Made by a program: the position numbers and the translations under genes
Part shown: in pieces, positions 8,437 to 17,101 of the stretch
Layout: each line of letters opens with the position of its first letter
Position numbering within the stretch: the first letter of the stretch is position 1
Assembly (NCBI GenBank): GCA_035553055.1
Contig: DATNEK010000002.1
Coordinates: 1-40,249, forward strand
From: Chersky-822 sp035553055
GTDB taxonomy: Bacteria > Actinomycetota > Actinomycetes > Streptosporangiales > Streptosporangiaceae
Length of the DNA stretch: 40,249 nucleotides
Direction: 5' to 3'
Notes under the pieces: generated by a model
Databases searched by the model: none
What the model was told of the DNA's origin: nothing
The model's input: the letters and a program-made list of their open reading frames with translations, nothing else

Positions 8437-9322
8437 CGACGACGAATCCAGCTACGCCAAAAGAGACAGGCACCGGCCCAGGCTGGTCGCCGAAGACGCC
8501 CATGACGCTGTCGACGGCGTCGTCGATGGCGACAGATGGTCCACGTGGGACCAGTCGTCGCCCACCGAGCGCGGGCCCGTTCCTCACCCGCAGTGGCTGG
8601 TCACCGAGCTTGCCGCGACCGATACCGAGCTAGGGATACTCAAGACCGGCAAGGAAGCCGACGTTTTCCTGCTGCGCAGGGGCGTGCCAGGAACCGATCG
8701 TTCTTGCCTGCTAGCCGCCAAGCGGTATCGCTCAGCCGAGCACAGGCAGTTCCACAGGGACGCCGAGTACCTGGACGGCCGACGGGTACGCGAGTCGCGT
8801 GTCAACCGGGCGATGGCGGGCCGGACCGCGGTCGGGCGAGAGCTGATCGCGGAGCAGTGGGCGATCGCCGAGTTCGCCGCGCTGTGCCAGTTGCATCTTG
8901 TCGGCGTGCCCGTGCCCTACCCGGTTCAGATCCTTGGCACAGAAATTCTGCTCGAGTTCATCGGCGACCCAGATGGAATCGCCGCGCCACGGCTCGCCGA
9001 GACCAGGCCGTCCGCAGGCGAACTGGTATCGCTGTGGGATCAGCTCGTGACGATGCTGCGGACCATGGCAGGCCTGGGCCTGGCGCACGGCGACCTATCC
9101 GCCTACAACCTGCTCGTGCACGACGGCCGGATCGTCATGATCGACTTGCCGCAAGTGATCGACGTCATCGCGCACCCCCGCGGCGCGGAATTCCTGGAAC
9201 GGGACGCCGCCAACGTGACCCGCTGGTTCATAGCCCGCGGCCTGCGCGACTACCCGGGCACTCTTCCGCTCGACCCAGATGACCTCCTGCCCGACCTTCG
9301 CTACGAAGCTCGCCTCGACTAA
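8381..9322 (+). CDS. RIO-family atypical serine protein kinase
   Basis: This 313-aa protein matches bacterial RIO1-like kinases. After a 70-residue charged N-terminus come a degenerate P-loop region (LKTGKEADVFLL), the ATP-binding Lys in AAKRYR, the catalytic loop HGDLSAYNLL (D238) and the metal-binding MIDLPQ (D255), which replaces the DFG of classical kinases as in RIO proteins. The GTG start at 8381 follows AGGAG with 8 nt spacing. RIO kinases act in ribosome small-subunit maturation in archaea and eukaryotes; their bacterial role is poorly defined. It stands alone between the MetE-like gene and HrpA, with the ribosome-linked helicase HrpA just downstream on the same strand. Confidence 0.9.
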   Translation: MPRSAFSRSAPSRGKRRFDDDESSYAKRDRHRPRLVAEDAHDAVDGVVDGDRWSTWDQSSPTERGPVPHPQWLVTELAATDTELGILKTGKEADVFLLRRGVPGTDRSCLLAAKRYRSAEHRQFHRDAEYLDGRRVRESRVNRAMAGRTAVGRELIAEQWAIAEFAALCQLHLVGVPVPYPVQILGTEILLEFIGDPDGIAAPRLAETRPSAGELVSLWDQLVTMLRTMAGLGLAHGDLSAYNLLVHDGRIVMIDLPQVIDVIAHPRGAEFLERDAANVTRWFIARGLRDYPGTLPLDPDDLLPDLRYEARLD

Positions 9323-9398
9323 GGCCACCATCAGCGTCCCGCTGTGCGCAGGATCGAGGAAGTTTGGGGCTGGGAAAAGCGTTAGGCATCCGGGTGCG

Positions 9399-9420
9399 CC
9401 CCTGACGATCATTGTCGGGG
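9399..9420 (+). terminator. Possible hairpin between the RIO kinase and hrpA
   Basis: CCCCTGAC and GTCGGGG form a 7-bp stem with one bulged T and a 7-nt loop, midway between the kinase stop and the hrpA start. It is weaker than the other hairpins in the window. Confidence 0.3.
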
Positions 9421-9451
9421 TACCCGGCGTCGCCAATGGAGAAAAGCTGAA

Positions 9452-12400
9452 GTGAGTTCCCGGCCCCGCGAGCCGCGCATGAGCGAGTCTGACGCTGGCG
9501 TGAGCGTGCCCAGCGATGGCGAGGATAGGCGGTTGCCTGCCGAGGGTACTGGCGTGCGGGTGCCCGCTGCGAGTCCGGATAACCGGGTGACTGCCGGTGA
9601 GCTGCGCGGGCGGCTGGCCGAGCTGACGTTGCTCGATCAGAATTCGCTGCGCCGGCGCATCGACCGGGCGTCGGGGCTGCGCGACGGCAGGCGGCGAGCC
9701 AGCGCACTCGCGGAGATACTCGCCGACGTCGAATCGGCGGCCGCGCGGACGCAGGCCCGCAGGCGAGCCGTCCCTGTCATTAGCTACCCGCCAGAGTTGC
9801 CGGTCAGCCAGCGCAAGGAAGAGATCGCCAGGGCCATCGCCGGGCACCAGGTCGTGATCGTCGCCGGCGAGACCGGATCGGGAAAGACGACCCAGCTGCC
9901 GAAGATCTGCCTGGAGCTAGGGCGCGGTGTCACGGGCCAGATCGGCCACACCCAGCCACGCCGGATAGCCGCCCGCTCCGTCGCCGAACGCATCGCCGAC
10001 GAACTCCACACCGAGGTCGGCGCCGCCGTCGGGTACAAGGTCAGGTTCACCGACGCCTCGAGCGACAACACGCTCGTGAAGGTCATGACCGACGGGATCT
10101 TGCTGACCGAGTTGCAGCACGACAAGCGGCTGCTCAGATACGACACGCTGATCATCGACGAGGCGCATGAGCGCAGCCTCAACATCGACTTCATACTCGG
10201 CTACCTGCACCGCCTGCTGCCAAGCCGGCCCGACCTGAAGGTCATCATCACCTCGGCGACGATCGACCCTGAGCGCTTCGCCAGCCACTTCGGGCATGAT
10301 GACGTGCCTGCTCCGGTGATCGAGGTGTCCGGCCGCACCTATCCGGTCGAAGTCCGTTACCGCCCGCTGGACGCGGAGACAGGTAGTGAATCCCGCGATC
10401 AGACGCAGGCTATCGCCGACGCTATTGACGAACTGTGCGCCCTAGGTCCCGGCGACATCCTGGTGTTCCTCAGCGGCGAACGAGAGATACGCGACACCGC
10501 CGACGCGCTGGCCGGCTCGACTTCCGCCGATCTCGAGATTCTTCCGCTCTACGGACGGCTGTCGGCCGCTGAGCAGCATCGGGTGTTCGCGCCGCACAAC
10601 ACGCGGCGGATCGTGCTCGCTACCAACGTCGCTGAGACGTCGCTGACCGTGCCAGGCATCAAGTACGTTGTCGACGCGGGCACGGCGCGCATCTCCAGGT
10701 ACAGCAACAGGACCAAGGTGCAGCGGCTACCGATCGAGCCGATCTCGCAGGCTTCAGCCAACCAGCGCAAAGGCCGGTGCGGGCGGACCTCGGACGGCGT
10801 GTGCATCAGGCTCTACAGCGAAGACGACTTCGCCTCACGGGCCGAATTCACCGATCCAGAGATCTTGCGCACGAACCTGGCCTCGGTGATCTTGCAGATG
10901 GCCGCGCTCGACCTCGGCGAGGTGGCCGGGTTCCCGTTTATCGACCCGCCAGACAACCGCAACGTCAGCGATGGCCTTCGTCTGCTCGACGAGCTTGGCG
11001 CGACTTCCGGCCGTAGCGGCACGAGGGCGATGCTGAGCGAGACCGGCAGGAAGCTGGCCAGGCTCCCGGTCGACCCGCGCCTTGGCCGGATGATTCTCGA
11101 ATCGGGCCGGATCGGCTGTGCGCCCGAGATCTTGATCATCACTGCGGCGCTGTCGATACAGGATCCGAGAGAGCGACCGGCCGACGCCAGGGACGCCGCC
11201 GACGCTAAGCACGCCCGGTTCGCCGAGCCAGGCTCTGACTTCCTTTCGCTGGTCAATCTCTGGGACTACCTGCGCGAGCGGCAGCGCGACCTTTCTGGCT
11301 CAGCGTTCCGCCGTATGTGCCGCGCCGAGTACCTGCACTACCTGCGCGTCCGTGAGTGGCAGGACGTTTATGCGCAGCTCAGCCAGGCCGCCCGCGACGT
11401 CGGCATCAACATCGCCGCCGACCGGCCGCGAAAGCCGCCCAAGGCCAAGCAGGCACCGGCCAGGAGTGATATGACTGCCCACGTCGCCCAGCTCGCGGCC
11501 AAGCCGGGTACCGAGCCAGAGCCCCGGTTCGAGCAAGAACTCGCTGATCGGGTCCACCAGTCCCTGCTCGTCGGCCTGCTCTCGCATATCGGCATGCGCG
11601 AGGAAACGAATAAACAACTGACTGGCGGGCGGCGACGTGGGCCTGCCGAGTTCACTGGCGCCAGGGCATCCCGTTTCGCAATATTCCCTGATTCAGGATT
11701 GGCGCGAAAGCCGCCCCGATGGGTGGTCGCGGCCGAACTGGTCGAGACGTCGCGGCTGTGGGCCCGGGTAGTTGCCGCGATCGAGCCTGAGTGGGTCGAA
11801 CCGCTGGCCGGGCACCTGGTGAACCGCGGCTACAGCGAGCCGCACTGGGACGCCAAGCGCGGCGCGGCGATGGCACTTGAACGGGTGACGCTCTACGGCC
11901 TGCCGCTGGTCGCCGCGCGGCCGGTCACGATGAGCCGGATCGACCCGGTCATGGCCCGCGAGTTGTTCATCACCCACGCGCTCGTCGAGGGCGACTGGCA
12001 AACCCACCATAAGTTCGCACACCACAACCGTCAGCTTCTCGCTGACGCTGAAGAATTGGAAAAAAGGGCCCGCAGGCGCGGCATCGTCGCTGACGACGCC
12101 GCGTTGTTCGCTTTCTACGACCGGCGTATTCCGGCCGAAGTCACCTCGGCGCGGCACTTCGACTCGTGGTGGAAGAAGGCCAAGGCCGCCGACCCGGACC
12201 TGCTGAACCTGTCGCCTGCCGATCTCGCCGGGCCCGCCGCCGACGAGGTCAGCGCCGACGACTACCCAAGTAGCTGGGGCAAGCTCCCGCTTACCTATGA
12301 GTTCGCTCCCGGCGAGCCAGACGACGGCGTCGCCGCCGACATCCCGCTGGCGTCGCTCAACCAGGTCAGCGCCGATGAGTTCTCCTGGCACGTGCCTGGC

Positions 12401-13597
12401 ATGCGCGAAGAACTGGTCACCGAGCTGATCAGGACGCTCCCCAAGCGGTTGCGCACGCAGTTCGTGCCGGCGCCCGACGTGGCCCGTGAGGTGCTGACAC
12501 GGCTCGATCCCGGTCGCGGCGATCTCGTTGGCGGGGTCGCCGCCGAGCTTGGCCGGATCGGCGGGCTGAACATTTCCAGGGACGACCTGGATCTGTCCAA
12601 GCTGCCGCCTCACCTGCGGCTGACCTTCCGCGTGCTTGACGACGGCCAGGTGCTGGCCAGCGGACAAAACCTAGATGAGCTGCGCACGCGGCTTCGGCCG
12701 ATGCTGCACGAGCGGCTTGCCGACGCGGCCGCCGACCTGACCAGGACCGGCTTGCGGACGTGGGACTTCGATTCGCTGCCGGATGAGTTCGCGCGCGGCC
12801 AGGTCCGCGCCTACCCGGCGCTTCGCGACGCCGGCGACTCGGTCGACATCGCGCTGTTCGAGACCAGGGCGCAGGCGGCCGAGTCGATGCGGATCGGCAA
12901 CCGCAAGCTCTTGCTTTTCGAAGTGCCATCAGGGGCGCGTTCTGTGGCGAGCAGGCTGCCGACCAACGCCAAGCTCGCGATGAGCAGGCATCCGTATCCG
13001 AGCACCATGGCCGAGCTAGACGACTGCGCCGCTGCGGCGGCCGACGAGATCATCGCGGATAACGGCGGCCCGGCCTGGGACGCGCAGGCCTTCGCCAAGC
13101 TGCTTGATGCCGGCAGGCTGTCGCTGCGGGTCAAGACCGCCGATGTGGTGAGCGCGGCCGCGCGGGTGCTCGGCGCGGCGCACCCGGTGCAGGCGCGGCT
13201 CGATCAGCTCGCGAACCCGGCGATGGCCGAGGCTGTCGCCGACATGCGGGCGCAGCTTGCCGGGCTGATCTATCCGGGGTTCATCTCCGACGTCGGCGCT
13301 CGGCGGCTCCCTGACCTGGTGCGGTACCTCGGCGCGATGGCGCAAAGGATAGAAAAGGTGCCGAAAGAAGTCCGCAGGGATCTCGACCGCATGGATACCG
13401 TGCACCGGGTGGCCGACGAATACAGTCGCGTGCTGGACGAGCTCGGCCTTGACGCAAGGTACCGCGACGACGTCAAGGCGATCCGCTGGATGATCGAAGA
13501 GTTGCGGGTCAGCCTGTTCGCGCAATCACTCGGCGCGTCGATCCCGGTATCGGAGCAGCGAATCATGGCGGCCCTGTGCCGCCTAGATCCCCGCTGA
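9452..13597 (+). CDS. hrpA: ATP-dependent RNA helicase HrpA (DEAH-box)
   Basis: This 1381-aa protein is the full length expected for HrpA. It contains Walker A GETGSGKT (139-146), D236-E-A-H239, the SAT motif (TSATID) and motif VI (QRKGRCGRTSDG). The helicase core is followed by HA2/OB-type regions and the long C-terminal domain (DUF3418-type) that ends the HrpA family. HrpA is a 3'-5' RNA helicase; in E. coli it helps rescue collided ribosomes and process mRNA. The GTG start at 9452 has GGAG 10 nt upstream. An ATG at 9479 is possible but has no RBS. The first 90 residues are a weakly conserved extension. The gene converges on the GH92 gene across a repeat-filled spacer. Confidence 0.95.
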   Translation: MSSRPREPRMSESDAGVSVPSDGEDRRLPAEGTGVRVPAASPDNRVTAGELRGRLAELTLLDQNSLRRRIDRASGLRDGRRRASALAEILADVESAAARTQARRRAVPVISYPPELPVSQRKEEIARAIAGHQVVIVAGETGSGKTTQLPKICLELGRGVTGQIGHTQPRRIAARSVAERIADELHTEVGAAVGYKVRFTDASSDNTLVKVMTDGILLTELQHDKRLLRYDTLIIDEAHERSLNIDFILGYLHRLLPSRPDLKVIITSATIDPERFASHFGHDDVPAPVIEVSGRTYPVEVRYRPLDAETGSESRDQTQAIADAIDELCALGPGDILVFLSGEREIRDTADALAGSTSADLEILPLYGRLSAAEQHRVFAPHNTRRIVLATNVAETSLTVPGIKYVVDAGTARISRYSNRTKVQRLPIEPISQASANQRKGRCGRTSDGVCIRLYSEDDFASRAEFTDPEILRTNLASVILQMAALDLGEVAGFPFIDPPDNRNVSDGLRLLDELGATSGRSGTRAMLSETGRKLARLPVDPRLGRMILESGRIGCAPEILIITAALSIQDPRERPADARDAADAKHARFAEPGSDFLSLVNLWDYLRERQRDLSGSAFRRMCRAEYLHYLRVREWQDVYAQLSQAARDVGINIAADRPRKPPKAKQAPARSDMTAHVAQLAAKPGTEPEPRFEQELADRVHQSLLVGLLSHIGMREETNKQLTGGRRRGPAEFTGARASRFAIFPDSGLARKPPRWVVAAELVETSRLWARVVAAIEPEWVEPLAGHLVNRGYSEPHWDAKRGAAMALERVTLYGLPLVAARPVTMSRIDPVMARELFITHALVEGDWQTHHKFAHHNRQLLADAEELEKRARRRGIVADDAALFAFYDRRIPAEVTSARHFDSWWKKAKAADPDLLNLSPADLAGPAADEVSADDYPSSWGKLPLTYEFAPGEPDDGVAADIPLASLNQVSADEFSWHVPGMREELVTELIRTLPKRLRTQFVPAPDVAREVLTRLDPGRGDLVGGVAAELGRIGGLNISRDDLDLSKLPPHLRLTFRVLDDGQVLASGQNLDELRTRLRPMLHERLADAAADLTRTGLRTWDFDSLPDEFARGQVRAYPALRDAGDSVDIALFETRAQAAESMRIGNRKLLLFEVPSGARSVASRLPTNAKLAMSRHPYPSTMAELDDCAAAAADEIIADNGGPAWDAQAFAKLLDAGRLSLRVKTADVVSAAARVLGAAHPVQARLDQLANPAMAEAVADMRAQLAGLIYPGFISDVGARRLPDLVRYLGAMAQRIEKVPKEVRRDLDRMDTVHRVADEYSRVLDELGLDARYRDDVKAIRWMIEELRVSLFAQSLGASIPVSEQRIMAALCRLDPR

Positions 13598-13642
13598 TTC
13601 GTTGGTGCGGCGACCCGCCGAGGTGATCCGGTCGGGCGAGAG

Positions 13643-13750
13643 GAATCGATCGCGCCCTGCCACCCGATTCCGCGCGCTTCGGTGCGATGGATCCGGGAAT
13701 CGATCGCGCCCCGCCACCCGATTCCGCGCGCTTCGATGCGATGGATCCGG
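13643..13750. repeat. Two tandem 54-bp repeats in a convergent intergenic region
   Basis: Units 13643-13696 and 13697-13750 differ at only a few positions. Each holds an internal inverted repeat (GAATCG ... CGATTC, 16-nt spacing) and ends GCGATGGATCCGG. Downstream to about 13840 related fragments recur in altered order: an inverted copy of CACCCGATT at 13764-13773, and GATG...CCGGCAACCCATC at 13816-13834. The repeat lies between the stops of hrpA and GH92. The 322-bp spacer holds nothing else I can support; the apparent 109-aa ORF across it is only a read-through of the repeat, whose unit length is divisible by three. Confidence 0.85.
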
Positions 13751-13773
13751 CAACCCATCAGGGAAATCGGGTG
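13715..13773. terminator. Long imperfect hairpin between convergent hrpA and GH92 genes
   Basis: CACCCGATTCC (13715-13725) pairs with GGAAATCGGGTG (13762-13773) with one bulge, and an inner GATGG/CCATC stem (13740-13744 with 13755-13759) stacks inside. A further hairpin GCGATG/CATCGC lies at 13813-13836. As both flanking genes point inward, a bidirectional terminator is plausible. The arrangement comes from an inverted fragment of the 54-bp repeat. Confidence 0.45.
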
Positions 13774-13919
13774 TGAATATGGCAATCCATCGCGGCACTA
13801 GACCGGCCCGGCGCGATGAAACCGGCAACCCATCGCATCGGCGGCGGCCCGCCAGGCCACGCCGCCGGAACCCCGCGCCGCAGGAAACCGCCGATCCCTC
13901 CGGGCTCCGCCGATCCCTC

Positions 13920-16313
13920 TTAGTCGCCTGAGCGGTACGACGGCGGTGCGTCCTTGGCGGCGCTGCCCCACGTGGTCGGCGCCTTGGCCAGTATCCAGTT
14001 GAGTTTGGCGCCCCTGGCGAGGGTGGCGAACGGCACATAGAGCTTCGCATGCGGCTTGCCGTTGATGGTCAGCGACCGGACGTAGAAGCGTGAGGGCGAG
14101 GCGCCAGGCGCGTGGATCGCGATGGTTTTGCCGCCGGACAGGTGGACCGCCATATACGGAAACCCGGGGCTGGCGAACACCAGCGTGCCGGTGCCTGGGT
14201 TCTCCGGGTACATGCCGAGCATTTCCCAGATGAACTGCGAGCTCTCGGCGCCCAGGTCTTCGTTGTTGCCGATGCCGAACGGCCCTGGCCGGTACAGGCT
14301 GGTCCTGATGGAATTGACGACACGCTGGGTCACCGACGGTTCCTTGGCGTAGTCAGGTGCGAACTGCTCGCCGTCGCCGAACTCATTCAGCAGGTCGGCA
14401 TTCTTCCCGAGGCCGTCGGGCTTGGCCAGGTAGCGGCGCAGCATGGGCAGCACCTTGGAGTCACCGCCGAGCTTGGCGAACAAGCCAGCGTAGTCGTCTG
14501 GCACGTCCCACAGGTATTCGTACGCATCGCCTTCGGCGTAGTTGTCGGTGGTCGTAGCCGTGACATCGGCTACGAACTTGCCGTTTTGATAGCGGGGCGC
14601 CAGCAGGCCGGTCGAGCGGTCGAAGAGGTTCACCCAGTTGTTGGCGCGGCGCGCGAACCTGGCCGCGGCGGCCTTGTTGTGCATGTCAGCGGCGAAAGCG
14701 GACAACGCGAAGTCGGCGTTGTCGTATTCGAGCAGCGCTGACGCCGACCAGCGGAAGTTGCAACAGCCGTAGACGCCGTCGACAGGCAGGTAACCGTACC
14801 GGGCTTCGAGCGCCTCGCCTGGCCTGATCGTGTTGACGGTCGTGGCCTGGGTGAGCATGTCGGCCAGCGCGCCGGACTCGTCGAAGTGCCTGGTGCCGAA
14901 CGCGTAGTAGTCCGCGATGATCGCGTCAGCGGGGTCCCCGATCATCGCGTAGGTGTCCAGGTTGATGTAGCCCCACTGGGGAAGTATGTGGTTCTGTGCG
15001 TAGAAATTGACCAGGGATTGGGCCATGTCGCTCGTTGCCGAGGGGTCGAGCATGGCCTGAAGCTGGGCGAGTGAATGGTAGATGTCCCAGCCGGAGAACG
15101 TGCCGTACTGGCTGGAGTGGCCCTTGGTCACGAGGTGGACGCGGAAGTCCGAGCCGAGGTACTGACGATTGACGTCGCTGATGACGTTGGGCTGGAGCAG
15201 GGACTTGTAGAGCAGGCTGTAGAACTGCTGCGTCTTGCCGAATCGACCGCCCGCCACAGATATTTTTCCAAGAAGCTTGTTCCAGGTGGTCTGGGCGGCA
15301 GTTCTCATGCGGCTGAAGTCCCAGCCCGGCGCCTCGGTGCGGCGGTCAAGCCGCGCGTTGGCCACGCTCACGTACGAGATCGCCGCGTGGGCTTTGATCA
15401 CCGGGTTCGACGTGGTGTCGAAGGTGAGGAACACCGAATTGGGGTCGGCCTGGCCCGGTTCGGTGACGATCTGATCGGCGGTGAACGGCTCGCTGAAAAT
15501 GATGTCGAAATAGACGGTGTACTGCTGCGGCCCGTACGCGTTCGTCTGCCAGCAGAAGTCGCCGCTGGTCACCGAGCCAGCGACCTCGTCGTCGCCGATC
15601 ACGTGCACGCTAGTGCCGAAGTCCTTGAAGTCGCTGTCGTCGAGCTTGATCAGGAAATCGGCCTGGGTGGTTCTGGGAAACGTGAACCGGCCGACCGCGG
15701 AGTGCTTGGTCGCCGTGAAGTCCGACTCGATCGCGTCAGCCCCAGGGCCGTTGCTGACCGCGGAGTAGTAGCCAGCCTGGGCGACCTCGCCGGCGTTGGT
15801 GAAGCTCGTGGTCAGCGTGCTCGGGTCGCCGGCCGGGAGAGAGCCGGTCATCGGCAGGATCGGGACGTCGCCGGCGGCCGGGCAGCCTGGGCCAGACAGG
15901 TGGGTGAGGCTGTAGCCGGTCAGCAGCTTGTCGCCGTAGGTGTAGCCGCCGCCGTCGCTGCGGTCTGGCATCGTGTCCGGGCTCCACTGCACCATGCCGA
16001 ATGGCACGTCGGCGCCGGGAAAGGTGTTGCCGCCGCCGCTGGTCCAGGTCCTGGTGTCAACAAGGCCGGCGAGGTTCTTGACCGGGCTGGTGAGCACGGA
16101 CTCGTTACTCGCACCGACCGGGATCGGCCGACTTGTCAGCGGCCGCGGGCAGGCGGCCAGGCGTCCCGTGGCGGTCTTCGAGCACGTCATTACGGGCGCC
16201 TGAGCGTGCGGACCGGCGAAGCCGCTGGCTTGCGACCCGGCCGACCCGGCGAGCACCGCCGTGACGGTGACGCCAAGTGATAGCACGGCAGCCTTTGAAC
16301 GATATGTCCGCAT
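13920..16313 (-). CDS. Secreted GH92 alpha-mannosidase
   Basis: This 797-aa protein begins with a signal peptide (MRTYRSKAAVLSLGVTVTAV...) and no lipobox, so it is likely secreted. GH92 enzymes are calcium-dependent exo-acting alpha-mannosidases, many cutting alpha-1,2 linkages. Family signatures seen: GNTFPGADVPFGMVQWSP and LTHLSGPGC near residues 95-150, SGWDIYHSLAQLQAM (about 400), EGDAYEYLWDVPDDYAGL (about 595) and GNEDLGAESSQFIWEMLG (about 685), the last aligning with the conserved GN(D/E)DxG segment that holds a catalytic Asp. Length is usual for the family. The ATG start has GAGG about 11 nt upstream. It stands alone and is divergent from the MBL-fold gene. Likely substrates are fungal or yeast mannans or N-glycans. 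Confidence 0.93.
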   Translation of the reverse strand: MRTYRSKAAVLSLGVTVTAVLAGSAGSQASGFAGPHAQAPVMTCSKTATGRLAACPRPLTSRPIPVGASNESVLTSPVKNLAGLVDTRTWTSGGGNTFPGADVPFGMVQWSPDTMPDRSDGGGYTYGDKLLTGYSLTHLSGPGCPAAGDVPILPMTGSLPAGDPSTLTTSFTNAGEVAQAGYYSAVSNGPGADAIESDFTATKHSAVGRFTFPRTTQADFLIKLDDSDFKDFGTSVHVIGDDEVAGSVTSGDFCWQTNAYGPQQYTVYFDIIFSEPFTADQIVTEPGQADPNSVFLTFDTTSNPVIKAHAAISYVSVANARLDRRTEAPGWDFSRMRTAAQTTWNKLLGKISVAGGRFGKTQQFYSLLYKSLLQPNVISDVNRQYLGSDFRVHLVTKGHSSQYGTFSGWDIYHSLAQLQAMLDPSATSDMAQSLVNFYAQNHILPQWGYINLDTYAMIGDPADAIIADYYAFGTRHFDESGALADMLTQATTVNTIRPGEALEARYGYLPVDGVYGCCNFRWSASALLEYDNADFALSAFAADMHNKAAAARFARRANNWVNLFDRSTGLLAPRYQNGKFVADVTATTTDNYAEGDAYEYLWDVPDDYAGLFAKLGGDSKVLPMLRRYLAKPDGLGKNADLLNEFGDGEQFAPDYAKEPSVTQRVVNSIRTSLYRPGPFGIGNNEDLGAESSQFIWEMLGMYPENPGTGTLVFASPGFPYMAVHLSGGKTIAIHAPGASPSRFYVRSLTINGKPHAKLYVPFATLARGAKLNWILAKAPTTWGSAAKDAPPSYRSGD

Positions 16314-16431
16314 CTTTGGGTTACCTCAGGTCACCAGGGCATTGATTAGATGTCGGCACACTATGCCAGATACCGGTGGGTCAATCGTGGTTATGCTCGT
16401 CGGGTGGTGTCGGAGATGGAGGCGGTGGGAT
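16314..16431. promoter_or_regulatory. Divergent promoter region, GH92 / MBL-fold hydrolase
   Basis: The 118-bp gap between divergent starts must carry both promoters. On the minus strand TTGACC and TAGTGT are separated by 15 bp, slightly short for a sigma-70 type promoter. On the plus strand TATGCT at 16392-16397 is a possible -10 without a clear -35. The only firm element is GGAGG at 16418-16422, 9 nt before GTG 16432. Precise boxes are uncertain. Confidence 0.35.
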
Positions 16432-17088
16432 GTGCTTGAGATCAGGCGGCTGCATCTGGCGAGTCTGACTGTCGGCGACGAGGTATGGCCGGTGCATGGG
16501 TTCGTGGTCACCCACCCCAAGGGTGCGGTGCTCGTCGACACCGGCGTCGGCGGTCCGCCCGACGTGCTCAGCGACTGGCGGGTTGTCAACCGCACGGTCG
16601 CCGATGCGCTGGCCGACATCGACATGACGCCTGGCGACATCGACCTGGTGATCAACACCCACCTGCACTTCGACCACTGCGGTCAGAACGCGGTGTTCAC
16701 CCACGCTGCCTGCTGGGTGCAGCGGGCCGAATTGGCCAGGGCGAAGGTCGAGTCGCCCGAGCTTTACGACTGGTTCGACTTCATGAACGCGCGGTTCGAG
16801 TTGCTCGATGGCGACACTGAGGTGGTGCCAGGGCTCTCCGTGATCACGACGCCTGGGCACACATCGGGACACCAGTCCGTGGTGGTCAGTGCCGGGGACG
16901 GGGTCGCCGAAGTGCTGATCGGTGACGCGGCCTACACCTCGGCGCTGTACCTCGGTCCGGCCGATCAGAACCTGCCGCCTGGTCAGGCTGCCGACGAGGG
17001 TTCCTGGCACGAGTCGATCGGCCGACTGCGCGGCATGGACCCGGCGCGGGTGCACTTCTGTCACGACACCGCCGTGGTGCACGGCTAG
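16432..17088 (+). CDS. Metallo-beta-lactamase-fold hydrolase (lactonase-like)
   Basis: This 218-aa protein has the complete MBL metal site: H77-L-H79-F-D81-H82, H143 in TPGHTSGH, D165 in IGDAAY and H211 in HFCHD. The NTHLHFDHCG signature and overall size resemble the AHL-lactonase/AttM branch of the family, which hydrolyses lactones, but substrate cannot be assigned. The open frame runs back to 16261 and overlaps the GH92 signal peptide region. GTG 16432 is chosen because of the ideally placed GGAGG and because homology-like sequence begins there (VLEIRRLHLASLTVG). DUF3097 follows after 13 bp with its own strong RBS, so the two probably form an operon. Confidence 0.88.
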   Translation: MLEIRRLHLASLTVGDEVWPVHGFVVTHPKGAVLVDTGVGGPPDVLSDWRVVNRTVADALADIDMTPGDIDLVINTHLHFDHCGQNAVFTHAACWVQRAELARAKVESPELYDWFDFMNARFELLDGDTEVVPGLSVITTPGHTSGHQSVVVSAGDGVAEVLIGDAAYTSALYLGPADQNLPPGQAADEGSWHESIGRLRGMDPARVHFCHDTAVVHG

Positions 17089-17101
17089 CGGGAGGAACCT
17101 T

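Noticed and set aside
11693..12667. 324-aa minus-strand ORF inside hrpA
   Set aside because: Third-codon GC bias explains it; HrpA is continuous through the region.
13643..13840. CRISPR array
   Set aside because: Units are directly adjacent without spacers, only two copies, and no cas genes nearby.
13602..13931. 109-aa ORF through the 54-bp repeats
   Set aside because: The reading frame stays open only because the repeat length is a multiple of three; no RBS and Arg-rich sequence.
15075..16280. 401-aa plus-strand ORF opposite the GH92 gene
   Set aside because: Val/Arg/Gly-rich shadow frame without motifs, no RBS; GH92 on the minus strand is unambiguous.
16261..16431. 57-residue N-terminal extension of the MBL-fold protein
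   Set aside because: It would overlap the GH92 coding start and lacks an RBS, while GTG 16432 has an ideally spaced GGAGG.
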